Shown: positions 22,914 through 32,598 of the stretch, piece after piece
How positions within the stretch are numbered: the first letter of the stretch is position 1
How the letters are laid out: every line of letters starts with the position of its first letter
Source of the DNA: Phaeosaccion multiseriatum
Taxonomy: Eukaryota; Ochrophyta, other classes
Assembly: GCA_965112735.1 (NCBI GenBank)
Contig: OZ218954.1
Location: 1-64,000 of the forward strand
DNA length: 64,000 bases
Direction: 5' to 3'
Position numbers and translations under genes: made by a program
Notes under the pieces: generated by a model
What the model was told of the DNA's origin: nothing
Databases searched by the model: none
What the model saw: only the letters and a program-made list of their open reading frames with translations

Positions 22914-25900
22914 GAGGCGGCGGTGTGGGGTGTGGTAGGGGGCATGCCGTTGTGGCGGCAGCGAGCTTGCCGTGAGCCACGCCTTCCGAACCATATGCTG
23001 CGCATCGGGCGGCGGAAGCAGCAAGCGCTCACTCTGCGCGCAACAGCTGACGCCGCACGGGCTCGGGCGGCCGCGTTCCTACGTTGTGCAGTGGGGCTCC
23101 CAGCCGCTGGGGGTGCAGTCGAGGGTGCGGTCGTTGGCGGGTTGAGGGCTGCCCCGCTCACGTTGGTGGCGGTGGAGGCGGAGGCAGAGGCGGAGGAGGT
23201 GGAGGTGGAGGAGGAGGAGGAGGAGGAGGAGGAGGAGGAGGAGGAGGAGGAGGAGGAGGCGGAGGCGGCAGCTGACGCAGTCACGGCGGAGGCACAGGAG
23301 GAGGAGGCGGCGGAGGAGGAGGAGGAGGAGGAGGAGGAGGAGGAGGAGGAGGAGGAGGAGGAGGAGGAGGAGGAGGAGGAGGAGGAGGAGGAGGAGGAGG
23401 AGGAGGAGGAGGAGGAGGAGGAGGCGGAGGAGGCAGCTGCCGCAGTGACGGCGGCGGCACCGGAGGGGCAGGAGAAGGAAGAGGCTCAGCAGGCGACGGC
23501 AGAGGAGACGGAGGAGGAGGCGGAGGAGGAGGAGGAGGAGGAGGAGGAGGAGGAGGAGGAGGAGGAGGAGGAGGAGGAGGAGGAGGAGGAGGAGGAGGAG
23601 GAGGAGGCGAAGGAGGAGGAGGAGGAGGCGGAGGAGAAGGAGGAGGCGGAGAAGGAGGAGAAGGAAGAGGCTCAGAAGGCGACGGAGGAGGAGCAACCAA
23701 TGTCGGAGGGGCTGGAGGCGGAGGAAGAGGCGAAGGAGGCTAAGGAGGAGCCGACGGAGACGGTGGTGGATTACGGGCACGAGGCTCGACAGACTGGTGC
23801 AGCAGCCGATGCAGCAATAGCAGCAGCGCTCTTCGGGGCTGAGCTGCAGGCAGAGGTTGAGGCCGCTGCACAGGGGCCGGCATGCGGGCTGGTGGGGGCG
23901 ACGGCGGAGGCACAGCGGCGGGTCTGGAGGGCCCGACAGGTGGTGGTCATGCGGCGGTGGCGTGAAGGGCATGTGTTCCGCTGCCCTGCGTCTGCGGCTG
24001 CTGACGTGCCCCGGGGGGTCATGGCTCTGCCGCTCGGGGTTCCTCCATGGGAACAGTCTCTCCGTGACCCCAGCCTGCTTCGGGAGTGGGTGTGGGCGGC
24101 GCAGGAGTGGGTGATCAGCGACGCACAGACAGCTACGCAAGCTGCACAGCGCTGGGCGGCAGAGTGCGCGGCCGCTCAAGCGCGGGTGCTGACGTGGGCG
24201 GCCGAAACGTTTGTGATTCCGCCGGCTGGCCGTCGCGTGCCTTCGGGGGTGGGGGTTGGGCCTTCAGCCGCGAAGGCAGGGCGTTCTGCCCTGCTGGTCG
24301 ACGACTGCGATGATTTCGACGCGCTGCTCGCGGAGCACGTCACCCTGCTGCCGGAGTGTAGTGGTGCTCTTCCTGCATTGTCTCCGACGGCGAAGGCGTG
24401 CCGAGCAGCTGCGCTCTTGGCACCAGCTGCCGAATCGGTGGAGAGGGAGTGCGTCAGTGGGTGCTCTCTGAGTGCGGAGCGGGAGCCCTGTGAGGTGTGC
24501 GTGCAGCGAGCGAGGGTGGAGATGGCGGCGCTTTCAGTTACTGACGATACAGGGGCAGCGTATCTGCGGCGAGAGGCGAGGCGGAAGCAGATTGAGATGA
24601 CTCTGGCGATTAAGCAGACAGGGCGTACCGGGGTGACGGTCAATCCGCGTGGGCATACGGTATCAGTGGTGCTTCAGTCTGCCCTTCAATTGCGCGAGCA
24701 GCTGTCACGGGCTCCGGTGTCGCTCACGGTGCAGGCCTTGGTGGACACCGGCGCCACTCACACGTGTGCCTCACGTGCGACCTTTGATCGTGGCGTCGCC
24801 GCAGGGGTCTTTCAGGTGCGCGATTTGGCGGAGGAGCGAGTGGCAGTTCGGTACGCCACGACTCAGGCCGCTACTTCAGCCTCGCTCGGTCGGGTGTGGG
24901 TGCAAATCGCCCTCACGCCTACGTGTCAGCCGGTGGTGGCCATGTGGGTAGTGGAGCACCTCGCCCGTCCCTTGATATTAGGCCAAGACGTGCTCACAAT
25001 GGTGGGGGCGGTTACTGACCACAAGGTTCATCAGCTGTACGTGCATCCAACGGAGGCGAGTTCCTCGTCGTCGGAGCCGCGGCCGGAGGTTGACGACACC
25101 ATCGCCGTGGCCGCTGTCAGCTCGGGGGAGTGTCAGGTGCTGGCGACTGAGGCACTACGACTCGCCCCGGGCGGCAAGGCCGCGCTCGTGCTGGAGGTGG
25201 ACGGGGGTGTCGCAGGCGGACGTCTCAGTGTGGAGTTGGGTGCCAACGGGCCATTGCAGGCGCAGCAGGAGGCATTGTGGTGGCTGAATCACGAGCAAGT
25301 CCTGGTGAGTCGTGCGGCGTGCGTGGTCGGTGCCACGCAGCAGTGGAGCATCGGTCTACACAATCAGCATAATGAGACGATCGTCGTGGTCCCTGGGCAG
25401 GCTGTGGGCGTGGGCACGTATCTGCTGGCGGAGGAGGATCGGCGAGCAGCGGTGGAGGTGGCGTTATGTGAGCCGGCGCCTCTTGGTGCGCAGTGCACGC
25501 CGCTAGGGGCCCTTCGTCCGCTCCCGCGTCGATGGGCACGCTGGGGTGCGTCTCGTGGTGTGGTCGGTGGCGAGGAGCGTGGTGGTGGTGTCGGTGGCGG
25601 ACGTGCAGCAGCAGCCGGAGGAGGAGGAGGCGGAGGAGGCGGAGGAGGAGTAGGAGGAGGCTCAGAAGGCGAAGGAGGAGAAGGAGGAGGAGGAGGAGGA
25701 GGAGGAGGAGAAGGCGGCGGCGGCGAAGGTGGAGGAGGAGGACGTGCAGCAGCAGCCGGAGGAGGAGGAGGAGGAGATGGTGGAGGAGGAGTAGGAGGAG
25801 GCTCAGAAGGAGGAGGAGGAGAAGGAGGAGGAGGAGGAGGAGGAGGAGGAGGAGGAGGAGGCAACGACGGAGCGCCCCGACAGGCGTGGCTCGAGGCTGT

Positions 25901-28900
25901 GGCTTTGCGTGAGCGCTGGGGACGCGAGACAGTGGCCTCCGATCTGGTCGATGGGCCTGAGGATGTTTTCCGCCCTGTGCCGCTGGGGCCCGTGGCTCTG
26001 GGAGCTGTCCGCGCTCCGGTCGTGCAGGCAGTGCGGCCCGGGACGAGGGAGTCGGGCAAACACAGGCCCTGCAGGCCTGCTCGGCTGGGGCTCGGTCGGC
26101 GTCTACGGGTGGCGAGGCGGCACGTCTCACTCTCAGTGGAGGGGCCTTTTACTGCTGGTCCTAGCATCTTGGCTCGACACGCACGGGCTGTAGCGGCCGC
26201 AGCAGCAGCTGGCGGCGGCGGCGGAGGCGCAGCAGTCGCAGGAGGAGGCGACGGAGGAGGAGGGGGAGGGGGAGGAGGCGGAGGCGGAGGAGCAGCAGGA
26301 GGAGGAGGAGGAGGAGGAAGGGGAGGAGGAGGAGGAGGAGGAGGAGGAGGCGGAGGAGCAGCAGGAGGAGGAGCACCTCCCCTGTGCGTGTCTGAGGCCG
26401 GTGTGGCAGCGGTGGACGGGGGGCCCTCAATTGGCGACGCTGGACCTGGCGGAGGAGGAGGCGATGGAGGAGGAGCCAGCGGAGACGCAGGAGGAGGCGG
26501 GGGAGGCGGAGGAGGAGGAGGAGGAGGAGGCGGAGGAGGAGGAGGAGGAGGAGGAGGAGGAGGAGACGCAGGCGGAGGGGCACCTTCCCTGTGCGTGTCT
26601 GAGGTCGGTGTGGCAGCGGTGGAAGGGGGGCCCTCAATTGGCGACGCTGTGACGGGGGAGGTGGAGGTGGTGCCGACCACGGAGTCTCCCCAGGCCGCCC
26701 TGCATGCATTGCAGGATGACGTGACGGCTGGGCAGCAGGTTGAGGCTACTCAGGGCTGTCTGCAGGGCCCGACCTGGACTATTGACGAGCATGGTGCCTT
26801 GACGTTGGGCGGCACGGGTGAGGGACGGCAGGCGGGCACACGGGAGGCCGCTCAAAGCTTGATCGTGCGTGAGTGGGCGCCTCGCCTCGCAGCGAGTGGG
26901 CAGGCGCGGCTCCGTACGTGTTTGGCGGCTGCGGAGGTGGGTGCAGTTACGGCTCTCCTGCTCCTCCGCCCACACGTGCAGCAGACGCAAGGGGGCCTGG
27001 AGGGTGTCGATGATGTGGTGGTGGCTCAGTGGTTGGAGCAACTCTTGTCCATGTGGAGCAGTCACTCGTTGCTGAAGCAGGCCGGTGTGGAGACGGAGCT
27101 GAACGCAGCACTGCAGTTGTTTCTCACCATTCGGCGGCTACTGTGGCAGTGTCGTGCCCTGCGGGCGGAGGTGGGAGGGTTGGCAGGTGGTGAATGTGTG
27201 CAGCAGCAGAGGCGGCGGGCGCAAGCAGCAGTGGCACGGGCCAAATTCTACCAGGCGCAGCTGCCCCAGCACATGCACGCAATGACTATCGGTAATGAAG
27301 GTTGGACAGAAGCGCAGCGGTGGGGCTTGGTGGTGGTGTTGAAGCAGCGAGTAGCGGCCTTCTGCGTGGATGGGAGCGATTACGGCCGCACAGATTCGGG
27401 CCGGTTTGGGTTTCCGCTGCTGGACCCGAAGCAGCCGCCAATTCGGAGTGCGGCACGGCGCTACCCTCCTCCGGTCCGGCGCGGTATTGAGATTGAGTTG
27501 AACAAGATGTTAGCAGCAGAGATCATCCGGCCCAGCACAGCAGCCTGGGCCACTCCACTCATGGCCGTGTTGAAGACGGACGAGCACGGCAACACCAAGT
27601 GCCACGAGGACGGCACTCCGATCGTGCGGATGACGTGTGACCTGTCGCAGCTCAATGACGCGTGCCGCACGGAGGCGCCCGCCATGCCAGTGGTGGATGA
27701 TTTGCTGGCGGAAATGCAGGGGTCTACGGTCTTTTCGGTGATGGACATCATGTCTGGCTACTTCAATGTGCCCATGGCCACCACGGAGGATGAGGACATC
27801 TCTACATTTGTCTGCCACAGTGGCACGTACGCCTGGAGAGTCATGCCACAAGGAGCGAAGAATGCACCCGCCACGTTCGTACGCCTTATGAACACGGTGT
27901 TGCAGGGCCTACAGGCATTCGTGGCGTGCTTCGTGGACGACATTGCAGTTTTCTCCGCCACGGTGGATCAGCACATTGGCCAGTTAGACCAAGTTCTCGG
28001 CAGGATGGTGCAGCACAAGCTCAAGCTGGCGCCGAGCAAGGTGGTGTTGGGGGCATCTCAGGTGCGCTTCTGTGGGCATTTGGTGGATAGTGAGGGGGTG
28101 CGGGCCGATCCAGCCAAGTATGCAGCAGTTCGAGCGCTGGCCAAGCCCACTGCGCAGTCAGGCAATCAGGTGCGACAGGTCAGGCGCTTTGTAGGCATGC
28201 TCAGCTACTTCCGCAAATTCATTCCGGCGTTTGCCATGAAGGTGCGGCCGCTCAATGAGCTCTTGCGCAAAGGGGTGGATGTGCGGTCAGCGTGGGGGCC
28301 GAGGCACGACGCGGCGTGGGAGGGGCTCATCGAGGACCTGCTCCGCTCGCCCGCGTTGGCCTTCCCTCACTATGGCTCGGAATCGGTGTTCACGCTCAGC
28401 ACCGACGCTTCAGCAGACGGGTTAGGGGGTGTGCTGTCGCAGCGGGATGCCCAGGGGGTGGAGCGAGTCGTGACGTTCATCAGTCGTGCCACTACCCCCA
28501 CGGAGGCTCGGCTAGGCAGTACGGAGCTCGAGCTCTTGGCGGTGGTTTGGTGTGTGCGCAAGTTGAGCATGTACATTTGCCACCATCCCTGCACGGTGGT
28601 GACGGACCACCAACCATTGCTGTGGCTGGCGACGCACAAGGACACCAACTCCAAGCTCTTTCGGTGGTATGAACGGCTCTCTGCTCATCATCTCAAGTTT
28701 GTCCACAAACCGGGGCGGGAGCTTGTGGTGCCTGACTGCTTGTCACGCGACCCCTTGCCTGTGACTGAGTGGTGTGATGCGGTGGGAGTGGAGGTGGCGT
28801 TGGTGGATGTGGTGGGTGACACCCTCGCGTTAGGGTGGGAGGATCCGGTGGAAGGTGCGGTGCTGCGGTTTGCTGCCGCGGCGCAGCAGTTGCAAGGGGA

Positions 28901-31900
28901 GGCGGTGGCGGCTCAGTCAGTGCCTATGGAGGGACTCTCGTCGGTCACGGCGAGACAGCAGGCGTCGGCAGGTTTGGAGGCGCTGTGCGTGGACAGTGTG
29001 GCGGTCGAGGCGCCAGGCGGCTTCGGGTCGGCTCGGCTGCAGCACGTGGAGCAGATGCGGCAATGTGGCTGGACTCCAGTGACCCTGTCCCACATCAACG
29101 AGAAGAAACGGGTGATAGAGGAGTGGTCTCAGCTGCCGCTGTTTCTCAGCCACGTGCCAGCAGCGCGGTGCACGTACATACGCACGGAGGAGCAGGTGTG
29201 GGACATGCGAGCGGCACTGCGGGAGGCGACAGTGGTGGCCATGGACTCGGAGTGGGCTATCCGCACTCCTCCTCGGCCGGCGTCTCTGCTGCAATTGGGT
29301 GTTCAGTATAGCGGCGTCGCCAATTCGGAGCGTGATTGTGGGTTCTGGGTGGATTTGGACAGTTTGAGTGGCAATGGTGGTATGGAGGCGCTGGCGGCGG
29401 TGCTGAGTGAGCTGTGGGGCGACGGGGGGATTATGAAGCTGGCGCATCACTGGAGTCACGACCAGCGTGCCCTAGGGAAGTGGCCGGCGTTGGCGCCGCA
29501 TGTGTGGACCATCGCCAACTTGGTCGACACGACGCATTTATTCAAGGAGGTGTGGCCTGAGCACTGCCGTCCCATTGGCTTAGCAGACCTGGTTAGTATG
29601 TTCCTGCAGCGTTTTATGAGCAAGGAGGAGCAGAAGACGGATTGGACTCAGCGGGAGCTCACTGCGGCCCAGCTCAGCTATGCCTTCGACGATGTGGCCG
29701 CATTACTACAGTTGTTGCCGAAGATGCGGGCTTGTGCAGTGCCGGTGCCGTCTGCGATGGAAGTGAGCGCGGTGGATAGCGGGGGGGCGGGTGTGACGCG
29801 TGCTGAGATGCGCGCAGGACAGTTCGTCTCTGCCGGGGTGGGGTATTGGGCCGATCGGGAGCACGCCAGTCCGCTCTTCATTTTCTCAGCGACCGCTAAG
29901 TCAGTGGAGATGATCGACCTGATCCTTCTTTCTTACCGACATCCCCAGTGGACCTGGACGGAGCTCATGGACGCAGTGGAGCAGTTCAGGGCGCGCTATC
30001 GGCCGGCCGCGGCGCGGAGGCGTGGCAAGCTGTCACTACCTCGAGCGGTTATGATCGAGAAGACGTGGAGTGCCATCGCCGCAGATACGGGCGGCTACTA
30101 CACCATGGTGACCCCCACAGAGGCCCAGCAGCAGTGGCAAACCCAAGGTGTGGCGTGGGACATCCCTGCCGCCGTCGAGGCCGCGGGCGTGGTGGGTGCA
30201 TCGACGGTGGAGGCGGAGCGGGGAGGAGGAGGAGGAGGAGGCGGAGGAGGAGGAGGAGGAGGAGGAGGAGGAGGCGGAGGAGGAGGAGGAGGAGGCGGCG
30301 GACTCACAGTTGGCGGCTCGGCCACGGGGGTGGAGGGACGAGAGGCTGGAGTCGCGGAGCGGGGAGGAGGAGGAGGAGGAGGCGGAGGAGGAGGAGGAGG
30401 AGGCGGCGGACTCACAGTTGGCGGCTCGGCCACGGGGGTGGAGGGACGAGAGGCTGGAGCGACTCCAGCGGCTGACACCGATGCCCATGCGGCTGCGGCG
30501 AGTGAGGCAGCAGCGCTGGCAGACGTGGAGGCCGCAAGGCAGGCTGCTACGCGGCAATTTGGGTGGTCCCTCCCTGGTGTTCCCCCGGCAGTGGGTAAGC
30601 AGTCGTGCGCAGCCCGCATATTGCATGGGGCTCGGACTTACCAGCCCGCGTGGTGGGTGAAGGCGCAGCAGCAGGACGCTGAGTTGGAGGGGTGGCGTCA
30701 GAAGGTCTTGGCAGCCTCCCCGGGCGAGGGGGTGTTCGATGCGGGCGGGGGGGAGTTCTCGCTCGATGGCGATGGCGTCCTTCGCCGCAAGTGGGCCCCC
30801 GGGGGGCGACGGTGGCGGGTAGAGCGAACGAGGTTGCAGCTCTGCGTCCCCAAGGCGCTCAGGCCGGCCCTACTGCATGCCACGCACGGCGATGCGGTCT
30901 CAGGCGGCCATCACGGGCCAGGGCGGATGCTGGATGCGCTGCAGGAGCGAGTGTGGTGGCCCTCCATGAACGGGCATGCGCTGTACTGGGCCCGATCATG
31001 TCTTGCGTGCCAGACACGCAAGACACCACGGAGGCGGCCTCCACAGGTTCCGCTCTCGTCCATATCACCGGCGGCTGTGAATGGGCCATGGGCGGTTATG
31101 GGTGCTGACGTGGCAGGACCTTTCCCCATGGCCATGGGGGGGGAGGAGTACATTTTGGTGTTTCAAGATTGGTTCACCAAATGGACAGTGGTGGTGCCAT
31201 TGTGCGCCAAGGACTATACAGCGGAGGGCATTGCTCGGGCATTCGTGCGGCACGTAGTGACGGTGCTGGGGGCGCCCAAGGTGCTGGTCAGTGACCAAGG
31301 GTCGCAGTTCACGAGCACGCTCATGGCCGATGTGCTGCGCGTGCTCCAGACATCACAAGTCTTCACTACGCCGATGCATCAGCAAGCCAATGGGCAAGTG
31401 GAGCGCTTCATGGCCACGATGAAGGACATGCTGGCGACGACAGTGGAGGCCCAGATGCAGCAGTGGCCTGAGTATGTTCCCGCGCTCACGTACGCGTACA
31501 ACTGCAGAGCTCACAAGACCACAGGCCTCTCCCCGTACTACACTCTCTTCGGTCGACACCCCCCGATTCCACTTCAAGCGATGCTGCCTGCCCTCGAGGA
31601 GGACGGCTCGTTCGAGACGCCTTCGGCATGGGTGCACGAGCTGAGGGCGCGGATGGCAGCGGCGGCGCAGGTGGTGACGGGCAGGCGCGAGGAGTATCGC
31701 AGCAGGCTACAGCTCAAGAACCGTGAGCGTCGCTGGCCAGCGCCGATGCCTCCTGGCACTAAGGTGTGGTTGTACCGTCCAGGGGGGGCGGCGCAGGAGG
31801 AGGGTGAGGCCATGGAGGAGCAGAAGGCACTGACGCTCAAGGCGCTGAGTCATGCTTGGGACGGACCGTTGCAAGTCCTGGCTTGGCCCACACAGCAGGC

Positions 31901-32510
31901 CTTCCAGGCGCGACATGGTGGCATACTCAACGACGAGCACTACGCGGTGATGCGCCGTAGCACGGTGTATCTGGATGTGCCGAGGGTCAGAGGCGGGGGA
32001 GTGGAGTTCAAGCAAGGGGCGTACCATAGGGACCTCACCAAGCCGTTCGTTGATGGGGTGAGTGGCCAGCCGGAAGGACTACCAGATGGGTTCGCTCGAT
32101 ACCACATCCGGTACTGCTCAGCCCACTGGGGTACTAGTGCACTGCAGGAGAAGCGTAGCGTGACCGATGACGAGGTTGGGATAGGGCGGGCACCCGAGCT
32201 GGCGCGGATAGTGAAGATGAGGTGGCGTAAGGCCACAGGGCAGCCCCTACGGCGTGAGTACTGTGTCCGTTGGGCTGTACGGGAGGGTGGCAGTTATCAG
32301 ACGTGGGAGTGGGACGATTGGCTCTTGCGGCGCGGGGAGAGGGCGGCAATAGAGGCATTCGAGGACTCCTTGGCGCCAGGGGCGTTGGACCCGAGCGTGC
32401 AGCGCAAGCGTGGGCAGCGGTCTAAACGAGAGCGCACCGTGCGCGCCATGTTGCACGAGAAGTGGGGGATGGGCATCGCTGCGGAGACGGCGCAACATTT
32501 GGGGTTCTAG
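22914..32510 (+). CDS. Element B Pol: protease - RT - RNase H - DEDDy exonuclease - integrase - chromodomain
   Basis: This frame encodes about 3,200 residues. The first ATG is 22944, but the frame probably continues from gag through the bridging region when the palindromic block is absent. Order: poly-Glu region (23190-23690); retropepsin with DTGA (24744-24755) and ILGQDVL (near 24980); Gly-rich linkers from GGA triplet runs (25600-25860, 26200-26580); RT with FVDD (27930-27941); RNase H (from about 28385); DEDDy exonuclease-like domain (Asp 29244, Glu 29250, Asp 29460, Tyr 29679, Asp 29691); unnamed conserved segment (29800-30120); repeated Gly-rich linker (30210-30420); integrase (H/C finger about 30870-31020, triad Asp 31107, Asp 31293, Glu 31401, exact D35E); chromodomain-like tail (32190-32380, EYCVRW...YQTWEW). 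All catalytic residues are present, so it is potentially active. Confidence 0.93.
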   Translation, partial: EAAVWGVVGGMPLWRQRACREPRLPNHMLRIGRRKQQALTLRATADAARARAAAFLRCAVGLPAAGGAVEGAVVGGLRAAPLTLVAVEAEAEAEEVEVEEEEEEEEEEEEEEEEEAEAAADAVTAEAQEEEAAEEEEEEEEEEEEEEEEEEEEEEEEEEEEEEEEEEEEEAEEAAAAVTAAAPEGQEKEEAQQATAEETEEEAEEEEEEEEEEEEEEEEEEEEEEEEEEEEAKEEEEEAEEKEEAEKEEKEEAQKATEEEQPMSEGLEAEEEAKEAKEEPTETVVDYGHEARQTGAAADAAIAAALFGAELQAEVEAAAQGPACGLVGATAEAQRRVWRARQVVVMRRWREGHVFRCPASAAADVPRGVMALPLGVPPWEQSLRDPSLLREWVWAAQEWVISDAQTATQAAQRWAAECAAAQARVLTWAAETFVIPPAGRRVPSGVGVGPSAAKAGRSALLVDDCDDFDALLAEHVTLLPECSGALPALSPTAKACRAAALLAPAAESVERECVSGCSLSAEREPCEVCVQRARVEMAALSVTDDTGAAYLRREARRKQIEMTLAIKQTGRTGVTVNPRGHTVSVVLQSALQLREQLSRAPVSLTVQALVDTGATHTCASRATFDRGVAAGVFQVRDLAEERVAVRYATTQAATSASLGRVWVQIALTPTCQPVVAMWVVEHLARPLILGQDVLTMVGAVTDHKVHQLYVHPTEASSSSSEPRPEVDDTIAVAAVSSGECQVLATEALRLAPGGKAALVLEVDGGVAGGRLSVELGANGPLQAQQEALWWLNHEQVLVSRAACVVGATQQWSIGLHNQHNETIVVVPGQAVGVGTYLLAEEDRRAAVEVALCEPAPLGAQCTPLGALRPLPRRWARWGASRGVVGGEERGGGVGGGRAAAAGGGGGGGGGGGVGGGSEGEGGEGGGGGGGGGEGGGGEGGGGGRAAAAGGGGGGDGGGGVGGGSEGGGGEGGGGGGGGGGGGGNDGAPRQAWLEAVALRERWGRETVASDLVDGPEDVFRPVPLGPVALGAVRAPVVQAVRPGTRESGKHRPCRPARLGLGRRLRVARRHVSLSVEGPFTAGPSILARHARAVAAAAAAGGGGGGAAVAGGGDGGGGGGGGGGGGGAAGGGGGGGRGGGGGGGGGGGGAAGGGAPPLCVSEAGVAAVDGGPSIGDAGPGGGGGDGGGASGDAGGGGGGGGGGGGGGGGGGGGGGGGGDAGGGAPSLCVSEVGVAAVEGGPSIGDAVTGEVEVVPTTESPQAALHALQDDVTAGQQVEATQGCLQGPTWTIDEHGALTLGGTGEGRQAGTREAAQSLIVREWAPRLAASGQARLRTCLAAAEVGAVTALLLLRPHVQQTQGGLEGVDDVVVAQWLEQLLSMWSSHSLLKQAGVETELNAALQLFLTIRRLLWQCRALRAEVGGLAGGECVQQQRRRAQAAVARAKFYQAQLPQHMHAMTIGNEGWTEAQRWGLVVVLKQRVAAFCVDGSDYGRTDSGRFGFPLLDPKQPPIRSAARRYPPPVRRGIEIELNKMLAAEIIRPSTAAWATPLMAVLKTDEHGNTKCHEDGTPIVRMTCDLSQLNDACRTEAPAMPVVDDLLAEMQGSTVFSVMDIMSGYFNVPMATTEDEDISTFVCHSGTYAWRVMPQGAKNAPATFVRLMNTVLQGLQAFVACFVDDIAVFSATVDQHIGQLDQVLGRMVQHKLKLAPSKVVLGASQVRFCGHLVDSEGVRADPAKYAAVRALAKPTAQSGNQVRQVRRFVGMLSYFRKFIPAFAMKVRPLNELLRKGVDVRSAWGPRHDAAWEGLIEDLLRSPALAFPHYGSESVFTLSTDASADGLGGVLSQRDAQGVERVVTFISRATTPTEARLGSTELELLAVVWCVRKLSMYICHHPCTVVTDHQPLLWLATHKDTNSKLFRWYERLSAHHLKFVHKPGRELVVPDCLSRDPLPVTEWCDAVGVEVALVDVVGDTLALGWEDPVEGAVLRFAAAAQQLQGEAVAAQSVPMEGLSSVTARQQASAGLEALCVDSVAVEAPGGFGSARLQHVEQMRQCGWTPVTLSHINEKKRVIEEWSQLPLFLSHVPAARCTYIRTEEQVWDMRAALREATVVAMDSEWAIRTPPRPASLLQLGVQYSGVANSERDCGFWVDLDSLSGNGGMEALAAVLSELWGDGGIMKLAHHWSHDQRALGKWPALAPHVWTIANLVDTTHLFKEVWPEHCRPIGLADLVSMFLQRFMSKEEQKTDWTQRELTAAQLSYAFDDVAALLQLLPKMRACAVPVPSAMEVSAVDSGGAGVTRAEMRAGQFVSAGVGYWADREHASPLFIFSATAKSVEMIDLILLSYRHPQWTWTELMDAVEQFRARYRPAAARRRGKLSLPRAVMIEKTWSAIAADTGGYYTMVTPTEAQQQWQTQGVAWDIPAAVEAAGVVGASTVEAERGGGGGGGGGGGGGGGGGGGGGGGGGGGLTVGGSATGVEGREAGVAERGGGGGGGGGGGGGGGGLTVGGSATGVEGREAGATPAADTDAHAAAASEAAALADVEAARQAATRQFGWSLPGVPPAVGKQSCAARILHGARTYQPAWWVKAQQQDAELEGWRQKVLAASPGEGVFDAGGGEFSLDGDGVLRRKWAPGGRRWRVERTRLQLCVPKALRPALLHATHGDAVSGGHHGPGRMLDALQERVWWPSMNGHALYWARSCLACQTRKTPRRRPPQVPLSSISPAAVNGPWAVMGADVAGPFPMAMGGEEYILVFQDWFTKWTVVVPLCAKDYTAEGIARAFVRHVVTVLGAPKVLVSDQGSQFTSTLMADVLRVLQTSQVFTTPMHQQANGQVERFMATMKDMLATTVEAQMQQWPEYVPALTYAYNCRAHKTTGLSPYYTLFGRHPPIPLQAMLPALEEDGSFETPSAWVHELRARMAAAAQVVTGRREEYRSRLQLKNRERRWPAPMPPGTKVWLYRPGGAAQEEGEAMEEQKALTLKALSHAWDGPLQVLAWPTQQAFQARHGGILNDEHYAVMRRSTVYLDVPRVRGGGVEFKQGAYHRDLTKPFVDGVSGQPEGLPDGFARYHIRYCSAHWGTSALQEKRSVTDDEVGIGRAPELARIVKMRWRKATGQPLRREYCVRWAVREGGSYQTWEWDDWLLRRGERAAIEAFEDSLAPGALDPSVQRKRGQRSKRERTVRAMLHEKWGMGIAAETAQHLGF

Positions 32511-32536
32511 ACCTTGCGGTGGTGGTGGTCGCAGAG

Positions 32537-32598
32537 ACGGGATAGGCATTGGGGATGTTGGAAGGTTACGGGATAGGCATTGGGGATGTTGGAAGGCC
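32537..32598 (+). repeat. 31-bp tandem duplication spanning the polypurine tract / LTR start
   Basis: The sequence ACGGGATAGGCATTGGGG plus ATGTTGGAAGG occurs at 32537 and again at 32568. Each copy ends with the first bases of the LTR (TGTTGGAAGG). The second copy leads into the real 3' LTR at 32587. The short purine run GGGGA directly before TG is the likely plus-strand primer. The same GGGGATGTT arrangement precedes the element A LTR at 33802. Confidence 0.85.
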
